A stretch of DNA of 43,856 nt from CAZOKH01 sp964580315. GTDB taxonomy: Bacteria > Chloroflexota > Anaerolineae > Anaerolineales > Anaerolineaceae. The translations under genes were made by a program, and so were the position numbers. The notes under the pieces are model-generated. The model had not been told where the DNA came from, did not search any database, and worked only from the letters and a program-made list of their open reading frames with translations. Of this stretch, positions 1 through 8,270 are shown in pieces; positions within the stretch are counted from its first letter, which is position 1; every line of letters begins with the position of its first letter. The stretch is taken from positions 1 to 43,856 of the forward strand of contig CAZOKH010000021.1 of the NCBI GenBank assembly GCA_964580315.1, given 5' to 3'.

Positions 1-1107
1 GTCATGAATGATAGTGTCTGCTCCCTGCGCGGTCAGCCAATGGAAAAGTGCCTCACTCGGTGTGTTGCGGATATCATCGCTCTCCTCCAAATAGGAGAAG
101 CCCATCATCAGGATCCTTGCACCTTTCAAAGTTTTGCCGTTTTTCTCCAGGGCGGTTTTCAATAAATGCCCCATGTGGATGGGCATTCCATCATTCACAG
201 CACGCGCTGCCGGCAGCAAGCGGACCGGAATTCCTTCGTCATGAACACCATACATCAGCAGCCAGGGATCTTTGGGAATGCAGTGCCCACCGACGCCGGC
301 GCCTGGCAAGTGCATGTTCCGTGATGGGCTTTTATTGACCAGTTCGCGCACTTTCCAAACATCGGCGCCGTTGGCTTCACAAATCAAAGCCACCTCATTG
401 GCAAAGGCAATTTGCACATCACGGTAGGCATTCTCAGTGGTTTTCACCAGCTCAGCCGTGATGATTTCAGCTGTATCCAGGTCACCCTGTACAAAATTGC
501 GGTACAGGTCAACCATTAATTCAGCCACCTCGGGCGTGCTGCCGCCGCAAACGCGGCTCATCTGGCTCAAATTGCTTAACAATTTACCCGGCATCACCCG
601 TTCAGGGCATGCCCCCAGATGAAAGCCCTGATTCAGTTTTCTTGCGGTAACTTTCTCCAAAATAGGCTGCACCACGCGCTTCACTGTTCCGGGCGCAATG
701 GTTGATTCTATAATCACCAGAGCCCCCTCTTTCAATACTCTTCCAAGGCTTTCGCAAGCTGATCGCAGCGCCACATACTGCGGGATATGGTTCTCATCAA
801 CCGGCGTTTCAACATCAATTAGAACGATATCTACATCGCAGAGTTTTTCATAATCAGTGGTGGCAGAAAAAAAGCCGTCTTTAACGACTTTTGCCAGCAA
901 TTCACTCAAACCTGGCTCTTCGCCCTCAATAGGGTTAATTCCATTGTTGATTTTTTCAACACGTTCCTGACGAATTTCCATGCCGATAACATGAAAACCC
1001 ACACGCGCAAAGGTACAGGCCACCGGCAGACCTACATAACCCAACCCGATAACGGCAATCTTAGCCTGTTTTTCATTTACTTTCAGTTTTAATCCATTAA
1101 GATCCAT
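1..1107 (-). CDS. wbpA: Nucleotide-sugar dehydrogenase (UDP-HexNAc 6-dehydrogenase, WbpA-like), 3' end outside window
   Basis: I translated this frame directly; it stays open to the window edge, so 369 residues are present and the C-terminus is missing. The family oxidises C6 of a UDP-N-acetylhexosamine to the uronic acid in two NAD-dependent steps in the cytoplasm. The N-terminal NAD-binding motif GLGYVGLPVA lies near residues 19-28. The catalytic cysteine is Cys276 in GGHCIPKDPW, the form seen in UDP-ManNAc/UDP-GlcNAc dehydrogenases, as opposed to the GGxCFPKD form of UDP-glucose dehydrogenases. The ATG at 1105-1107 has only a weak ribosome site. It is the last visible gene of a run with the oxidoreductase, aminotransferase and acetyltransferase upstream, which supports the first step of UDP-diacetamido-uronic acid synthesis. 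The gluco/manno stereochemistry of the substrate cannot be read from the sequence. Confidence 0.88.
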   Translation of the reverse strand, partial: MDLNGLKLKVNEKQAKIAVIGLGYVGLPVACTFARVGFHVIGMEIRQERVEKINNGINPIEGEEPGLSELLAKVVKDGFFSATTDYEKLCDVDIVLIDVETPVDENHIPQYVALRSACESLGRVLKEGALVIIESTIAPGTVKRVVQPILEKVTARKLNQGFHLGACPERVMPGKLLSNLSQMSRVCGGSTPEVAELMVDLYRNFVQGDLDTAEIITAELVKTTENAYRDVQIAFANEVALICEANGADVWKVRELVNKSPSRNMHLPGAGVGGHCIPKDPWLLMYGVHDEGIPVRLLPAARAVNDGMPIHMGHLLKTALEKNGKTLKGARILMMGFSYLEESDDIRNTPSEALFHWLTAQGADTIIHD

Positions 1108-1147
1108 GGTGTCTTATCTCTAAAGATTCATCCTTATGATATTCCAT

Positions 1148-2149
1148 TCAGGCAACACTGATTTGGCGCTGTTCTTGTCCTGAAAGCACAACTGCCTTGG
1201 CAAGTTCCAATGCACGCAGCGCATCATCGCCGCTGACTGCTGTGGGAGTGTTATTCAACACGGCAGAGATAAAGGCTTCCTGTTCAGCGCGCAACGGTTC
1301 TTTTTTGTTTACCATAAAGCGCATCATGCCACCTTCACCCACTCCGCGCAGCACCCGCAAATTCTCCCATTCAGCCGTTTGCGCAGCCGAATTCTCGAAA
1401 AAGTACAGGTCCTGGGTCAAGTAATCCACCCGGAACATGCCGCGTTCACCGGTAACAAACAATTCACGGATTTTTGTGGGTGTCAGCCAGTTGATTGTCA
1501 ACGTTCCCACAGTACCGTCAGCAAGGCGCACCAACCCGGCCAGCAAGTCTTCGTGCTGGCTGTGGATACGATGTTCTGTTTCAGCATACACGCGGATGAT
1601 TTCCTGCCCGGTTACATAACGCATGATATCCAGGTCATGCACTGCCAGGTCAATCACCACGCCCACATCGCCAATGCGCGCCGGGAAAGGCCCCTGTCGG
1701 TGGGCATCTATTTGAAACACCCTGCCCAGTTCTCCATCAGCAATATGCTGTTTCAGGGCAATCACAGCCGGGTTGAATCGTTCAATATGCCCAACCATCA
1801 ATTTAACATTGGCTTTATTCGCCGCATCGATAATTTGCTTGCCCTGTTCGAGATCGAAAGCGATCGGTTTTTCAACCAACAGGTGAATTCCACGGCTGAT
1901 GACATCCAATGCCACATCAAGATGGTATATCGTTGGAACAGCAACGGTTACAATATCTGGTTTTTGTTCATCCAGCATGGTTCGATAGTCGGCATATGCC
2001 TTGGTGCCGTAGCGCTGTGCAATGGCTTCAGCTTTTGCCAGATCGCCGTCTGCCACGCCGACAAATTCCACATCGGGCAGTTCCCAGTATATTCGGGCGT
2101 GGTTACGCCCCATGGAACCAACTCCAATCACTGCACTTTTCAGGGTCAT
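1148..2149 (-). CDS. wbpB: Gfo/Idh/MocA oxidoreductase, WbpB-like 3-dehydrogenase
   Basis: This 333-residue protein of the Gfo/Idh/MocA family is expected to oxidise C3 of UDP-GlcNAcA to the 3-keto sugar, using a cytoplasmic NAD cofactor. The Rossmann motif GVGSMGRNH is at residues 9-17. The conserved EKP motif with the catalytic lysine is at 93-95, and the conserved DLAVHDLD segment with His171 follows. Its ATG overlaps the stop codon of the upstream aminotransferase (ATGA at 2146-2149), so the two are probably translationally coupled. A 40-base gap separates it from the dehydrogenase. Members of this family act on many sugars, so the WbpB assignment rests mainly on the neighbours. Confidence 0.85.
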   Translation of the reverse strand: MTLKSAVIGVGSMGRNHARIYWELPDVEFVGVADGDLAKAEAIAQRYGTKAYADYRTMLDEQKPDIVTVAVPTIYHLDVALDVISRGIHLLVEKPIAFDLEQGKQIIDAANKANVKLMVGHIERFNPAVIALKQHIADGELGRVFQIDAHRQGPFPARIGDVGVVIDLAVHDLDIMRYVTGQEIIRVYAETEHRIHSQHEDLLAGLVRLADGTVGTLTINWLTPTKIRELFVTGERGMFRVDYLTQDLYFFENSAAQTAEWENLRVLRGVGEGGMMRFMVNKKEPLRAEQEAFISAVLNNTPTAVSGDDALRALELAKAVVLSGQEQRQISVA

Positions 2150-3219
2150 AAGCGGTTCACCTCATGAACGACTTTTTCCAGGTCTTCCCGGGTCAATTGC
2201 GGATGAACAGGAATAGAAATCACTTCTTTCACGATCTTTTCCGTTACAGGACAATTTGCATGCCCCAGTCCCATATCTAAAATCGGGGTTTGACTGTAAG
2301 CCGGCACGGGATAAAAGATACCCGTACCAACGCCGTTGTCATTCAACTGTTTGACAGCCCCATCCCGGTCTTTCCCATCTTTCATGCGAATGGTGTACTG
2401 GTGCCAGACATGCTCATAGCCTGCTTTAACTGTAGGGGTAATCACACTGTTGATATTTTTGTTGTAATAATCAGCATTTGCACGGCGAGCATTGGTGAAA
2501 GCTTCAAAACGCTCAACTTGTGCCAGGCCAATCGCAGCATGCAAATCGGTCATTCGGAAGTTATATCCCAGCATGTCGTGATAATAACGACGCTGCATGC
2601 CGTGGTTGCGAATCATGCGCATGGTTTGAGCCAGTTGTTCATCGTCTGTGGTGAGCATGCCGCCTTCACCCGACATCACGTTTTTGGTTGCATACAGGCT
2701 GAAACACCCCGTGCCAAAGCCGCCAGTGGTTTTGCCGTTGAATGTTGCACCTATAGACTGAGCGCAGTCTTCAATCACAGCCAAATTATGCCGCCTGGCG
2801 ATGTCCATAATGACATCCATATCACAGGGATTTCCGTACAAATGCACCGGCATGATGGCGCGGGTGCGAGGTGTGATGGCTTCTTCAATCAGAGCAGGAT
2901 TGATATTGAAAGTATCTTCTTCAATATCTACGAATACCGGTGTTGCTTTTGTATAAAGAATGCTGCTGATGGAAGCGAAAAAAGTAAAAGGCGTAGTGAT
3001 TACTTCATCTCCTTCGCCAATACCGTGCGCTAATAATGCTATATGTAAAGCCGTTGTTCCGCTGGAAGTGGCAATTGCAAATTTTGTTCCACATATTTCA
3101 GCCCACTTTTCTTCCAACTTTGCTGTTCGCGGGCCCTGCACCAACATACCCGAATCGAGCACTTCCATGACGGCCTGTTTTTCTGCTTCGCCGATAAAAG
3201 GTTTTGAAATTGCTATCAT
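2146..3219 (-). CDS. wbpE: DegT/DnrJ/EryC1/StrS aminotransferase, WbpE-like
   Basis: This is a 357-residue PLP-dependent sugar aminotransferase that would transfer an amino group from glutamate to the 3-keto-uronate made by the neighbouring oxidoreductase. The glycine/serine loop TSSGTTALH is at 51-59, Asp151 in EDCAQS contacts the PLP ring nitrogen, and the Schiff-base lysine is Lys179 in YATKN. Length is close to the usual 360-400. It starts 14 bases after the acetyltransferase stop and ends in a 4-base overlap with the oxidoreductase, so it is in one operon. The alternative is a different 3- or 4-amino sugar, but the four-enzyme set fits the 2,3-diamino uronic acid route best. Confidence 0.88.
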   Translation of the reverse strand: MIAISKPFIGEAEKQAVMEVLDSGMLVQGPRTAKLEEKWAEICGTKFAIATSSGTTALHIALLAHGIGEGDEVITTPFTFFASISSILYTKATPVFVDIEEDTFNINPALIEEAITPRTRAIMPVHLYGNPCDMDVIMDIARRHNLAVIEDCAQSIGATFNGKTTGGFGTGCFSLYATKNVMSGEGGMLTTDDEQLAQTMRMIRNHGMQRRYYHDMLGYNFRMTDLHAAIGLAQVERFEAFTNARRANADYYNKNINSVITPTVKAGYEHVWHQYTIRMKDGKDRDGAVKQLNDNGVGTGIFYPVPAYSQTPILDMGLGHANCPVTEKIVKEVISIPVHPQLTREDLEKVVHEVNRL

Positions 3220-3233
3220 GATTATCTCCTGAA

Positions 3234-3839
3234 CTACTTCTTAAGATTAAGATCTTTTTTTGGAATAATTACTTCTCGTCCGCATTTAGAGCAAACCATC
3301 AGATCACCATCTGAGCGGGATTCTTTCTTCTCAAGCGGCTGCCCACAGGCGCACACAAAACCGCGCACGCGGGCCGGGTTGCCAAATGCCAGGGCGTGAT
3401 TCGGTAAGTCGCGAGTCACCACGCTGCCCGAGCCAACCATGGCCCATTCGCCAATGGTGATACCGCAACGAATAGTCGAATTGGCTCCCAGCGCGGCGCC
3501 TTTGCAAATCCGTGTCGTACTAACTTCCCAATCGCTGGCGCTTTTTAATGAACCATCAGGGTTAATCGCCCGGGGAAACATATCATTGGTGAAACATACA
3601 TGCGGTCCTACAAAAACGCCGTCTTCAATGTTCACACCATGATAAACAGAAACATAGTTCTGGATTTTTACATTATCTCCGATGCTAACATCCGAATCAA
3701 CAAAGACACCTTTCCCTAAAATACAGTTACTTCCAATTTTTGCACCACTGCGCACCTGGCATTGATGCCAGATGCTCGTGCCTTCGCCAATCACTGCTTC
3801 ATCAGATACTTCTGCGGTCGGATGTATTCGAACGGCCAT
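3234..3839 (-). CDS. wbpD: Left-handed beta-helix N-acetyltransferase with C-terminal zinc ribbon, WbpD-like
   Basis: This 201-residue hexapeptide-repeat acetyltransferase would acetylate the 3-amino group from acetyl-CoA, giving UDP-2,3-diacetamido-2,3-dideoxy-uronate. Residues about 10-150 show isoleucine-patch repeats such as IGEGTSIW, IGSNCILGKGV and IGDNVKIQNYV. The end of the fold has the usual GNPARVRGFVC segment. After it come two Cys pairs (CAC, then about 20 residues on CSKC), a probable zinc ribbon. I chose the ATG at 3837-3839 because GGAGG lies 12 bases upstream and homologous proteins begin with a sequence like VRIHPTAEVS. A longer reading to 3875 adds 12 unlikely residues. It is the first gene of the wbp-like run and has its own candidate promoter. 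Confidence 0.85.
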   Translation of the reverse strand: MAVRIHPTAEVSDEAVIGEGTSIWHQCQVRSGAKIGSNCILGKGVFVDSDVSIGDNVKIQNYVSVYHGVNIEDGVFVGPHVCFTNDMFPRAINPDGSLKSASDWEVSTTRICKGAALGANSTIRCGITIGEWAMVGSGSVVTRDLPNHALAFGNPARVRGFVCACGQPLEKKESRSDGDLMVCSKCGREVIIPKKDLNLKK

Positions 3840-3917
3840 ATTTGTTTTAATCCTCCATAATTTCCAAAAGCGCAACTATTTTTCTGCACTTCTACTGATT
3901 CAAACCTGAATGTTAGT

Positions 3918-3923
3918 ATTATA
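3918..3923 (-). promoter_or_regulatory. Candidate -10 box for the wbp-like operon
   Basis: TATAAT reads on the minus strand about 80 bases before the acetyltransferase start. No good -35 box lies at 16-18 bases, so this rests on the -10 match alone. The 198-base gap before the acyl-AMP ligase gene suggests a separate transcript here. Confidence 0.35.
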
Positions 3924-4037
3924 ACTTTTCTGTTCAACATTCTGGAATATCCAAAAGAATGATTATTCAAATCTTTATTCATAATATCCCAGCAATTTCT
4001 GCATCTCGTTTTTGGTATGGCAATTTTTTAGCGTTAT

Positions 4038-5741
4038 TTAATGGGTTTTGTCTAAATTACCTGTATCTTTCAGTATTACTTCCAAAAATTTTTCCCGGTT
4101 GGCCGAGCGGGCAATTTTGCCGCTGCTGGTCTTGACCAGCCATTTCTGGTCCACCAGGTGAACATGGCGCAGCGCCACCGCCGACCCGCGCGTAACCGCC
4201 TGTCGAATGTCGTTGGCTATGCGCTCGCGTTCTGCCGGATCCTCGCTGTCCACCTCAGCCACAATCACCACTTCTTCAGTGCCGGCATCGGCATCAAAGA
4301 TGCCAAACGCCACCGTGCGCCCGGCGTGCACCCCCGGAACCGACATGGCAATCAGTTCCAGGTCTTGCGGGTAAATGTTCTTGCCGCCCACAATGATCAT
4401 ATCCTTCTTGCGGCCGGTGATGAATACCTCACCATTCAGCATGTAACCGTAATCTCCGGTCAGGTACCAACCGTTGTGAAAGGCCTTTTTGGTCACGTCC
4501 GGGCGGTGAAAATATCCCGTCAGCATGCAATCGCTGCGCAGTGCAATTTCGCCAATATGGCGTTCGGGTAAAGAATGGTTATCTTTCCCCAGGATGCACA
4601 CCTCCACATTGGGGATGGGCTTTCCAGCCGAGAGCATCTTCACCGACGGCTGCCCGGCTTGCGCCGGACGCGCCAACCACTCGCGCTGCAAGGCTTCACG
4701 GTCAATTTCATCCACCGACACCGGGGCATCGACGCCGCCCTGGGTCACAGCAAACACATTCTCTGCCATGGCATAGCAGGTGGCAAACGCCTCTGGTCGC
4801 AGCCCGTAAGGTGCAAATTTTTCAAAGAAGGCGTGTTCGCTTTCCCAGCGCATCGGCTCTGAGCAATTGCTGACCGCCCGCCAGGATGACAGATCTACCC
4901 CTTCCATGTGGCGCTCGCGCACCTTTTGAGCACAAAAGTTGTAAGCAAAATTGGGCAGCCACGAAAGCGTGCCGCGATATTTCGATACCGCCTGCATTAA
5001 TTTATAGGGCGCCCGTACCCATTCAAACGGCGACATGATCACCAGCGGAATGCCCGTCAGAATCGGCATCAGGAACCCTGCAATCAAACCCATGTCGTGA
5101 TACAGCGGCAGCCAGCTCACCACCACATCATCGGGGCGCAAATGCAGCGCCTGGCTGTACGATTCAAGCTGGTTGAATACCGCTTCGTGCGACAGCGCCA
5201 CGCCCTTTTGCAGGCCAGTGGTGCCCGAAGAGTGCTGCAATAGCACAATATCCTCCGGCTTGCGCCGCAAACCTGGCAGCCGGTCAAAGTCGGGAACGGC
5301 TGAACCAGCCACCTGGTTTGAAACAAGCACCGCGCGCACCGAATCACCTTCCACCAGGGCCGAGCGCACTTCACTTTCAAATTCGGGATAGGTAACAATA
5401 GCTGCCGGTTTGGTGATGGAAATCAGGGAAGCCAGGTCAGCCCGGTAGCGCTCGGGCAGCAGTTTTTCAGTGAGAAACGGCATGATCGATGGGATGGCGC
5501 CGCAAAGCACTGCGCCAAAAAAGGCGTGAATCAGATCGCTGCCGTGCTGCAAGATTAAAATCACCACTTCGCCAGGTTGAATACCCGCCTGTTCAATGGC
5601 TTCGGCGTAAGCCGCGGCGCCTTCGATCAGGGCGCGGTAGGTTACCGGCCGGTCTTCTTTGCCCGATTCCAGTAAATTCAAGATAACCTGTTCTGGCTTT
5701 TCCTGGTAGGCTTTCTGCAATAAATGAGAGAATGTCTGCAT
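4038..5741 (-). CDS. Fatty acyl-AMP ligase-like adenylating enzyme
   Basis: This is a 567-residue ANL-superfamily enzyme that would activate a carboxylic acid as acyl-AMP. The P-loop-like motif SSGTTGLQKG is at 171-180, the TGDYGY motif is near 420, GRKKDMIIVGGKNIYPQD follows, and the C-terminal catalytic lysine is in TSSGKIAR near 545. The segments SWLPLYHDMGLIAG and LSWLPNFAYNFC resemble fatty acyl-AMP ligases, which hand the acyl group to a carrier protein instead of CoA. The gene for an acyl carrier protein ends six bases upstream, which supports that reading. The acid substrate is unknown. It may acylate a glycan or a membrane lipid made by this cluster. Confidence 0.85.
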   Translation of the reverse strand: MQTFSHLLQKAYQEKPEQVILNLLESGKEDRPVTYRALIEGAAAYAEAIEQAGIQPGEVVILILQHGSDLIHAFFGAVLCGAIPSIMPFLTEKLLPERYRADLASLISITKPAAIVTYPEFESEVRSALVEGDSVRAVLVSNQVAGSAVPDFDRLPGLRRKPEDIVLLQHSSGTTGLQKGVALSHEAVFNQLESYSQALHLRPDDVVVSWLPLYHDMGLIAGFLMPILTGIPLVIMSPFEWVRAPYKLMQAVSKYRGTLSWLPNFAYNFCAQKVRERHMEGVDLSSWRAVSNCSEPMRWESEHAFFEKFAPYGLRPEAFATCYAMAENVFAVTQGGVDAPVSVDEIDREALQREWLARPAQAGQPSVKMLSAGKPIPNVEVCILGKDNHSLPERHIGEIALRSDCMLTGYFHRPDVTKKAFHNGWYLTGDYGYMLNGEVFITGRKKDMIIVGGKNIYPQDLELIAMSVPGVHAGRTVAFGIFDADAGTEEVVIVAEVDSEDPAERERIANDIRQAVTRGSAVALRHVHLVDQKWLVKTSSGKIARSANREKFLEVILKDTGNLDKTH

Positions 5742-5747
5742 ACGGAA

Positions 5748-5993
5748 CTACTGGCGTGAACGGATCAATTCGGCAAGCTGCTTCAGGGTATCAAAGGTAT
5801 CAGCGTTTAATTCAGCGTCATCAATCGTAACGCCAAAGGTGTCCTCGACAAACAACGCCAGGTCAACCAGGTGAAACGAGTCAATCAGACCGCTGGATAA
5901 TAACGCCTCGTCAGGTTGAATGACGCGATTGGGTTGTTTTAGCATTTCAACGGCAATTTGTTTCGACAGGACATCCATCATCGTTTCAGTCAT
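5748..5993 (-). CDS. Acyl carrier protein
   Basis: This 81-residue phosphopantetheine carrier protein has the attachment serine at Ser39 in GLIDSFHLVD, the usual D-S-h context. Acidic helices follow (VEDTFGVTIDDAEL), as expected of a carrier protein that docks with its ligase. It lies between the membrane protein gene (34-base gap) and the acyl-AMP ligase (6-base gap) on the same strand. It is therefore probably the dedicated acceptor for that ligase, not the housekeeping fatty acid synthesis AcpP. The start ATG at 5991-5993 is preceded by AAGGAGAATG on the minus strand. Confidence 0.87.
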   Translation of the reverse strand: MTETMMDVLSKQIAVEMLKQPNRVIQPDEALLSSGLIDSFHLVDLALFVEDTFGVTIDDAELNADTFDTLKQLAELIRSRQ

Positions 5994-6027
5994 ACATTCT
6001 CCTTGGAAGTCAATTTGGCCGATCCTC

Positions 6028-8040
6028 TCAATCAGCCGGACAGGTGCTGATATCTAACAGCAGTCGGAAATCAACACCTCGCTTGGGCAGTACCTTCTCC
6101 ATGGTGATGACGCACTGCTCCGCAATTAATTGCTGGTATTGCTCTTTGTGCAAATCCCAGTTGGATTTATCGATATAGACATGCGTGAATCCAGCCGCCC
6201 GCAGGCTGGTTATCGTCGGGTTATCCACAATTTGCTGCCACTCTGCTTTTTCCTGATACCAGGTAAGGTGAGAATCGGTCGGGCGGCCCAGGATGGTCGG
6301 CGAACGGGAAGGCACGGGGTCAAAGATTAATGCATCTTGCGGCAGTTTGTTCCAATAACGGGCATTGATTTTAGCATCCATGTCCGTCAGGAAATATGCA
6401 TAAACCGGTTTTGAAGCGGCAATCAATTCCGTTCCAAACAACACCATGCCGCCGAACATGCTGACGAATAACAATGTTGCCACCGCGCCCCTGGCATTGT
6501 TCGAGCGTTTCCTGGCCCATAGCCACAGTGTGGGCACGGCAAAAGTGGTGCACAACCCGATCAAACCGGTTTGAACACGAGTTAACGCTGTGGGGCCAGC
6601 ATTGCCCGTGTAGCTGAGAAACAGCGTGGTTAATCCCAGCAATGGCGTGGCAACCATCACAGCTTCATACCAGCGCCTGGCTTGAAACGCTTTCCATCCC
6701 CACAGCACTGCCAGCGGCAGCACCACAAGCAGGGGGCCAACCTCTGCCAGGGCCACCAGCAATTGCATGGGGTCAGTGAGTTTAAGCATGCCCAGGTGTC
6801 CGGAGATCAGGGTGGGATGAGTGAGCAGTGAAAAACTGAAAGAAAAATATGCCCCGCCTTCCGCTGCTTCAGTTCCGCCCAGGCGCGAGGCAAAACCGCT
6901 GGCGATGCCGGTCAGCACGCCGCCCTGCACCAGGGCAATCAGTGTGGCCGGGATCAGGGCAATTAACCAGTTCCACAGGGAACGCGGTAAATGCAGCGTA
7001 CGGTTCACCAGAGCATATAAAACCGCCACAAACGCCATACCGCCCACCAGCATGATGAAACTCGTTTCATTCTGCAGCGCTGATGCGCCCAGCATCACCG
7101 AGATCACCGCCAATCCCTTCCAGCCGCGCCAGCGGTTGTGGGTCAGCAGCAAATACGCCCCTCCCAGTGAAATGGCCCCGGCATGATAAGTCCAGATGGA
7201 AGCCGTGTTAAAGGCGTTTGAAAAAGCAAAGGGGAAGGGAAACGGTCCCCCACCTTCAATTCCCAGCGGTTTTCCCAAAGCCGAATACAGGTCGGGGGCA
7301 GAAGCCAGCCCTGAACCGATCAGGTTCACATCAGAAGAAACCTGTTTGAGGAAACCGACCGGCAGTAACAGCAGCAGCCAGCGCGCCCCACCCGAAAATG
7401 CAGTCATCAAGCGGGCAGTGAATGCCGCCATGGCGCTGCCAGTGATGCGCTGCACCCAGAATCCGCTGGTGATGATGGCTAGGGCAAATCCCATCCCGCG
7501 CGCCAGATCCAGTGAATCCCACGGCTGCATGCCGCCAATGCGCATCATTTGCGCGGCAAACAACAAAGTCGAGTAGTGGTAGCTGAAAATTTTATTGGGA
7601 TCCAACGGAAAATGCGGAGGAATATCGCCTGTGGCCAGGATGGAAACGGTCGGCAAGTTTTGGTAATCGTCCAAAATGGATAACCCCCTGCCAACCAGGG
7701 TCAGAATATACGCCAAAGCAATGAATGACACCCACTGCCAGGGATGGATGGGAATGCGGTACAGCTCGCGCCAACGCCCGTTGTTGAGCGGCCAGGAAAA
7801 AGCCAGCCCAACCAGCGGAACCAATGCCGCCGCCGCCCAGAAAGCCGCCGGAACCGGCATCACCTGCCCCAGCAGGTTGGCAAAGAAATTCTGTAAAAAC
7901 ATACCCATGCCAAAGCCCACCAGCGCCTGCTCGTTGGGGCGCAGGTTGAACGCGCTGCGCACAATCCACCAGCCGCCCACCGTCCACAGCAGCATCCAGG
8001 TCAACAGCGGCAGCCCTTCGCTTAGCAGTTTTTGAATCAA
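6028..8040 (-). CDS. Large polytopic membrane protein, possible GT-C fold glycosyltransferase
   Basis: This is a 670-residue integral membrane protein with many hydrophobic segments through about residue 540. A soluble C-terminal part of about 130 residues follows, containing DALIFDPVPSRSPT and AAGFTHVYIDKSNWD. After the first helices, an acidic pair in LSILDDYQNLP sits where GT-C glycosyltransferases keep catalytic acidic residues, and the long soluble tail is also typical of that fold. I do not recognise a named family. It is followed closely by the acyl carrier protein and acyl-AMP ligase, so it may be the membrane transferase that uses their acyl group or a lipid-linked sugar. Function is inferred only from topology and neighbours. 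Confidence 0.7.
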   Translation of the reverse strand: MIQKLLSEGLPLLTWMLLWTVGGWWIVRSAFNLRPNEQALVGFGMGMFLQNFFANLLGQVMPVPAAFWAAAALVPLVGLAFSWPLNNGRWRELYRIPIHPWQWVSFIALAYILTLVGRGLSILDDYQNLPTVSILATGDIPPHFPLDPNKIFSYHYSTLLFAAQMMRIGGMQPWDSLDLARGMGFALAIITSGFWVQRITGSAMAAFTARLMTAFSGGARWLLLLLPVGFLKQVSSDVNLIGSGLASAPDLYSALGKPLGIEGGGPFPFPFAFSNAFNTASIWTYHAGAISLGGAYLLLTHNRWRGWKGLAVISVMLGASALQNETSFIMLVGGMAFVAVLYALVNRTLHLPRSLWNWLIALIPATLIALVQGGVLTGIASGFASRLGGTEAAEGGAYFSFSFSLLTHPTLISGHLGMLKLTDPMQLLVALAEVGPLLVVLPLAVLWGWKAFQARRWYEAVMVATPLLGLTTLFLSYTGNAGPTALTRVQTGLIGLCTTFAVPTLWLWARKRSNNARGAVATLLFVSMFGGMVLFGTELIAASKPVYAYFLTDMDAKINARYWNKLPQDALIFDPVPSRSPTILGRPTDSHLTWYQEKAEWQQIVDNPTITSLRAAGFTHVYIDKSNWDLHKEQYQQLIAEQCVITMEKVLPKRGVDFRLLLDISTCPAD

Positions 8041-8152
8041 AGCACAACCTCAAAAGGTTAAAGTTAATCTGTTCGATTTTACCGCAGAATCGAAAGCTGC
8101 TGGTAAGCGGTATTTTTTGCCCTCACCCTCGATTAACCCGCTGGTTTCGTAT

Positions 8153-8158
8153 TATAAT
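8153..8158 (+). promoter_or_regulatory. -10 box of the tRNA promoter
   Basis: A perfect TATAAT lies 13 bases before the mature tRNA start. A weak TCGATT is 18 bases upstream as a possible -35. The spacing leaves room for a very short 5' leader. Confidence 0.65.
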
Positions 8159-8171
8159 GGAGGCGCACTGA

Positions 8172-8243
8172 GGGCCCGTAGCTCAGTGGCAGAGCACGCG
8201 GCTCATAACCGCTTGGTTGAAGGTTCGAATCCTTCCGGGCCCA
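8172..8243 (+). tRNA. tRNA with anticodon CAT (tRNA-Ile2 or elongator tRNA-Met)
   Basis: A 72-base cloverleaf folds with a perfect 7-bp acceptor stem (GGGCCCG with CGGGCCC), D stem GCTC/GAGC, anticodon loop CTCATAA with CAT at the anticodon position, T stem GAAGG/CCTTC and T loop TTCGAAT. The discriminator is A and CCA is not encoded. The G1-C72 pair rules out initiator tRNA. The C4-G69 and C5-G68 pairs, and the GGCTCATAACCG anticodon arm, resemble tRNA-Ile2, whose CAT is converted to lysidine by TilS. Elongator Met remains possible. The top pair of the anticodon stem is a C-T mismatch. Confidence 0.95.
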
Positions 8244-8247
8244 TAAA

Positions 8248-8269
8248 AGCCCCTTTTTTAAGGGGCTAT
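8248..8269. terminator. Bidirectional terminator between tRNA and glycosyltransferase gene
   Basis: AGCCCCTT (8248-8255) pairs with AAGGGGCT (8260-8267) around a TTTT loop. On the minus strand the hairpin is followed by TTTT, right after the stop of the glycosyltransferase gene. On the plus strand it closes the tRNA transcript. Confidence 0.75.
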
Positions 8270-8270
8270 C

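Noticed and set aside
48..622. Small plus-strand open frames at the left edge.
   Set aside because: They lie opposite the nucleotide-sugar dehydrogenase, whose motifs and intact frame span the whole stretch.
1379..3033. Plus-strand open frames of 262 and 247 codons opposite the oxidoreductase and aminotransferase.
   Set aside because: The minus-strand genes are complete with catalytic motifs and overlapping starts; the reverse frames are shadows.
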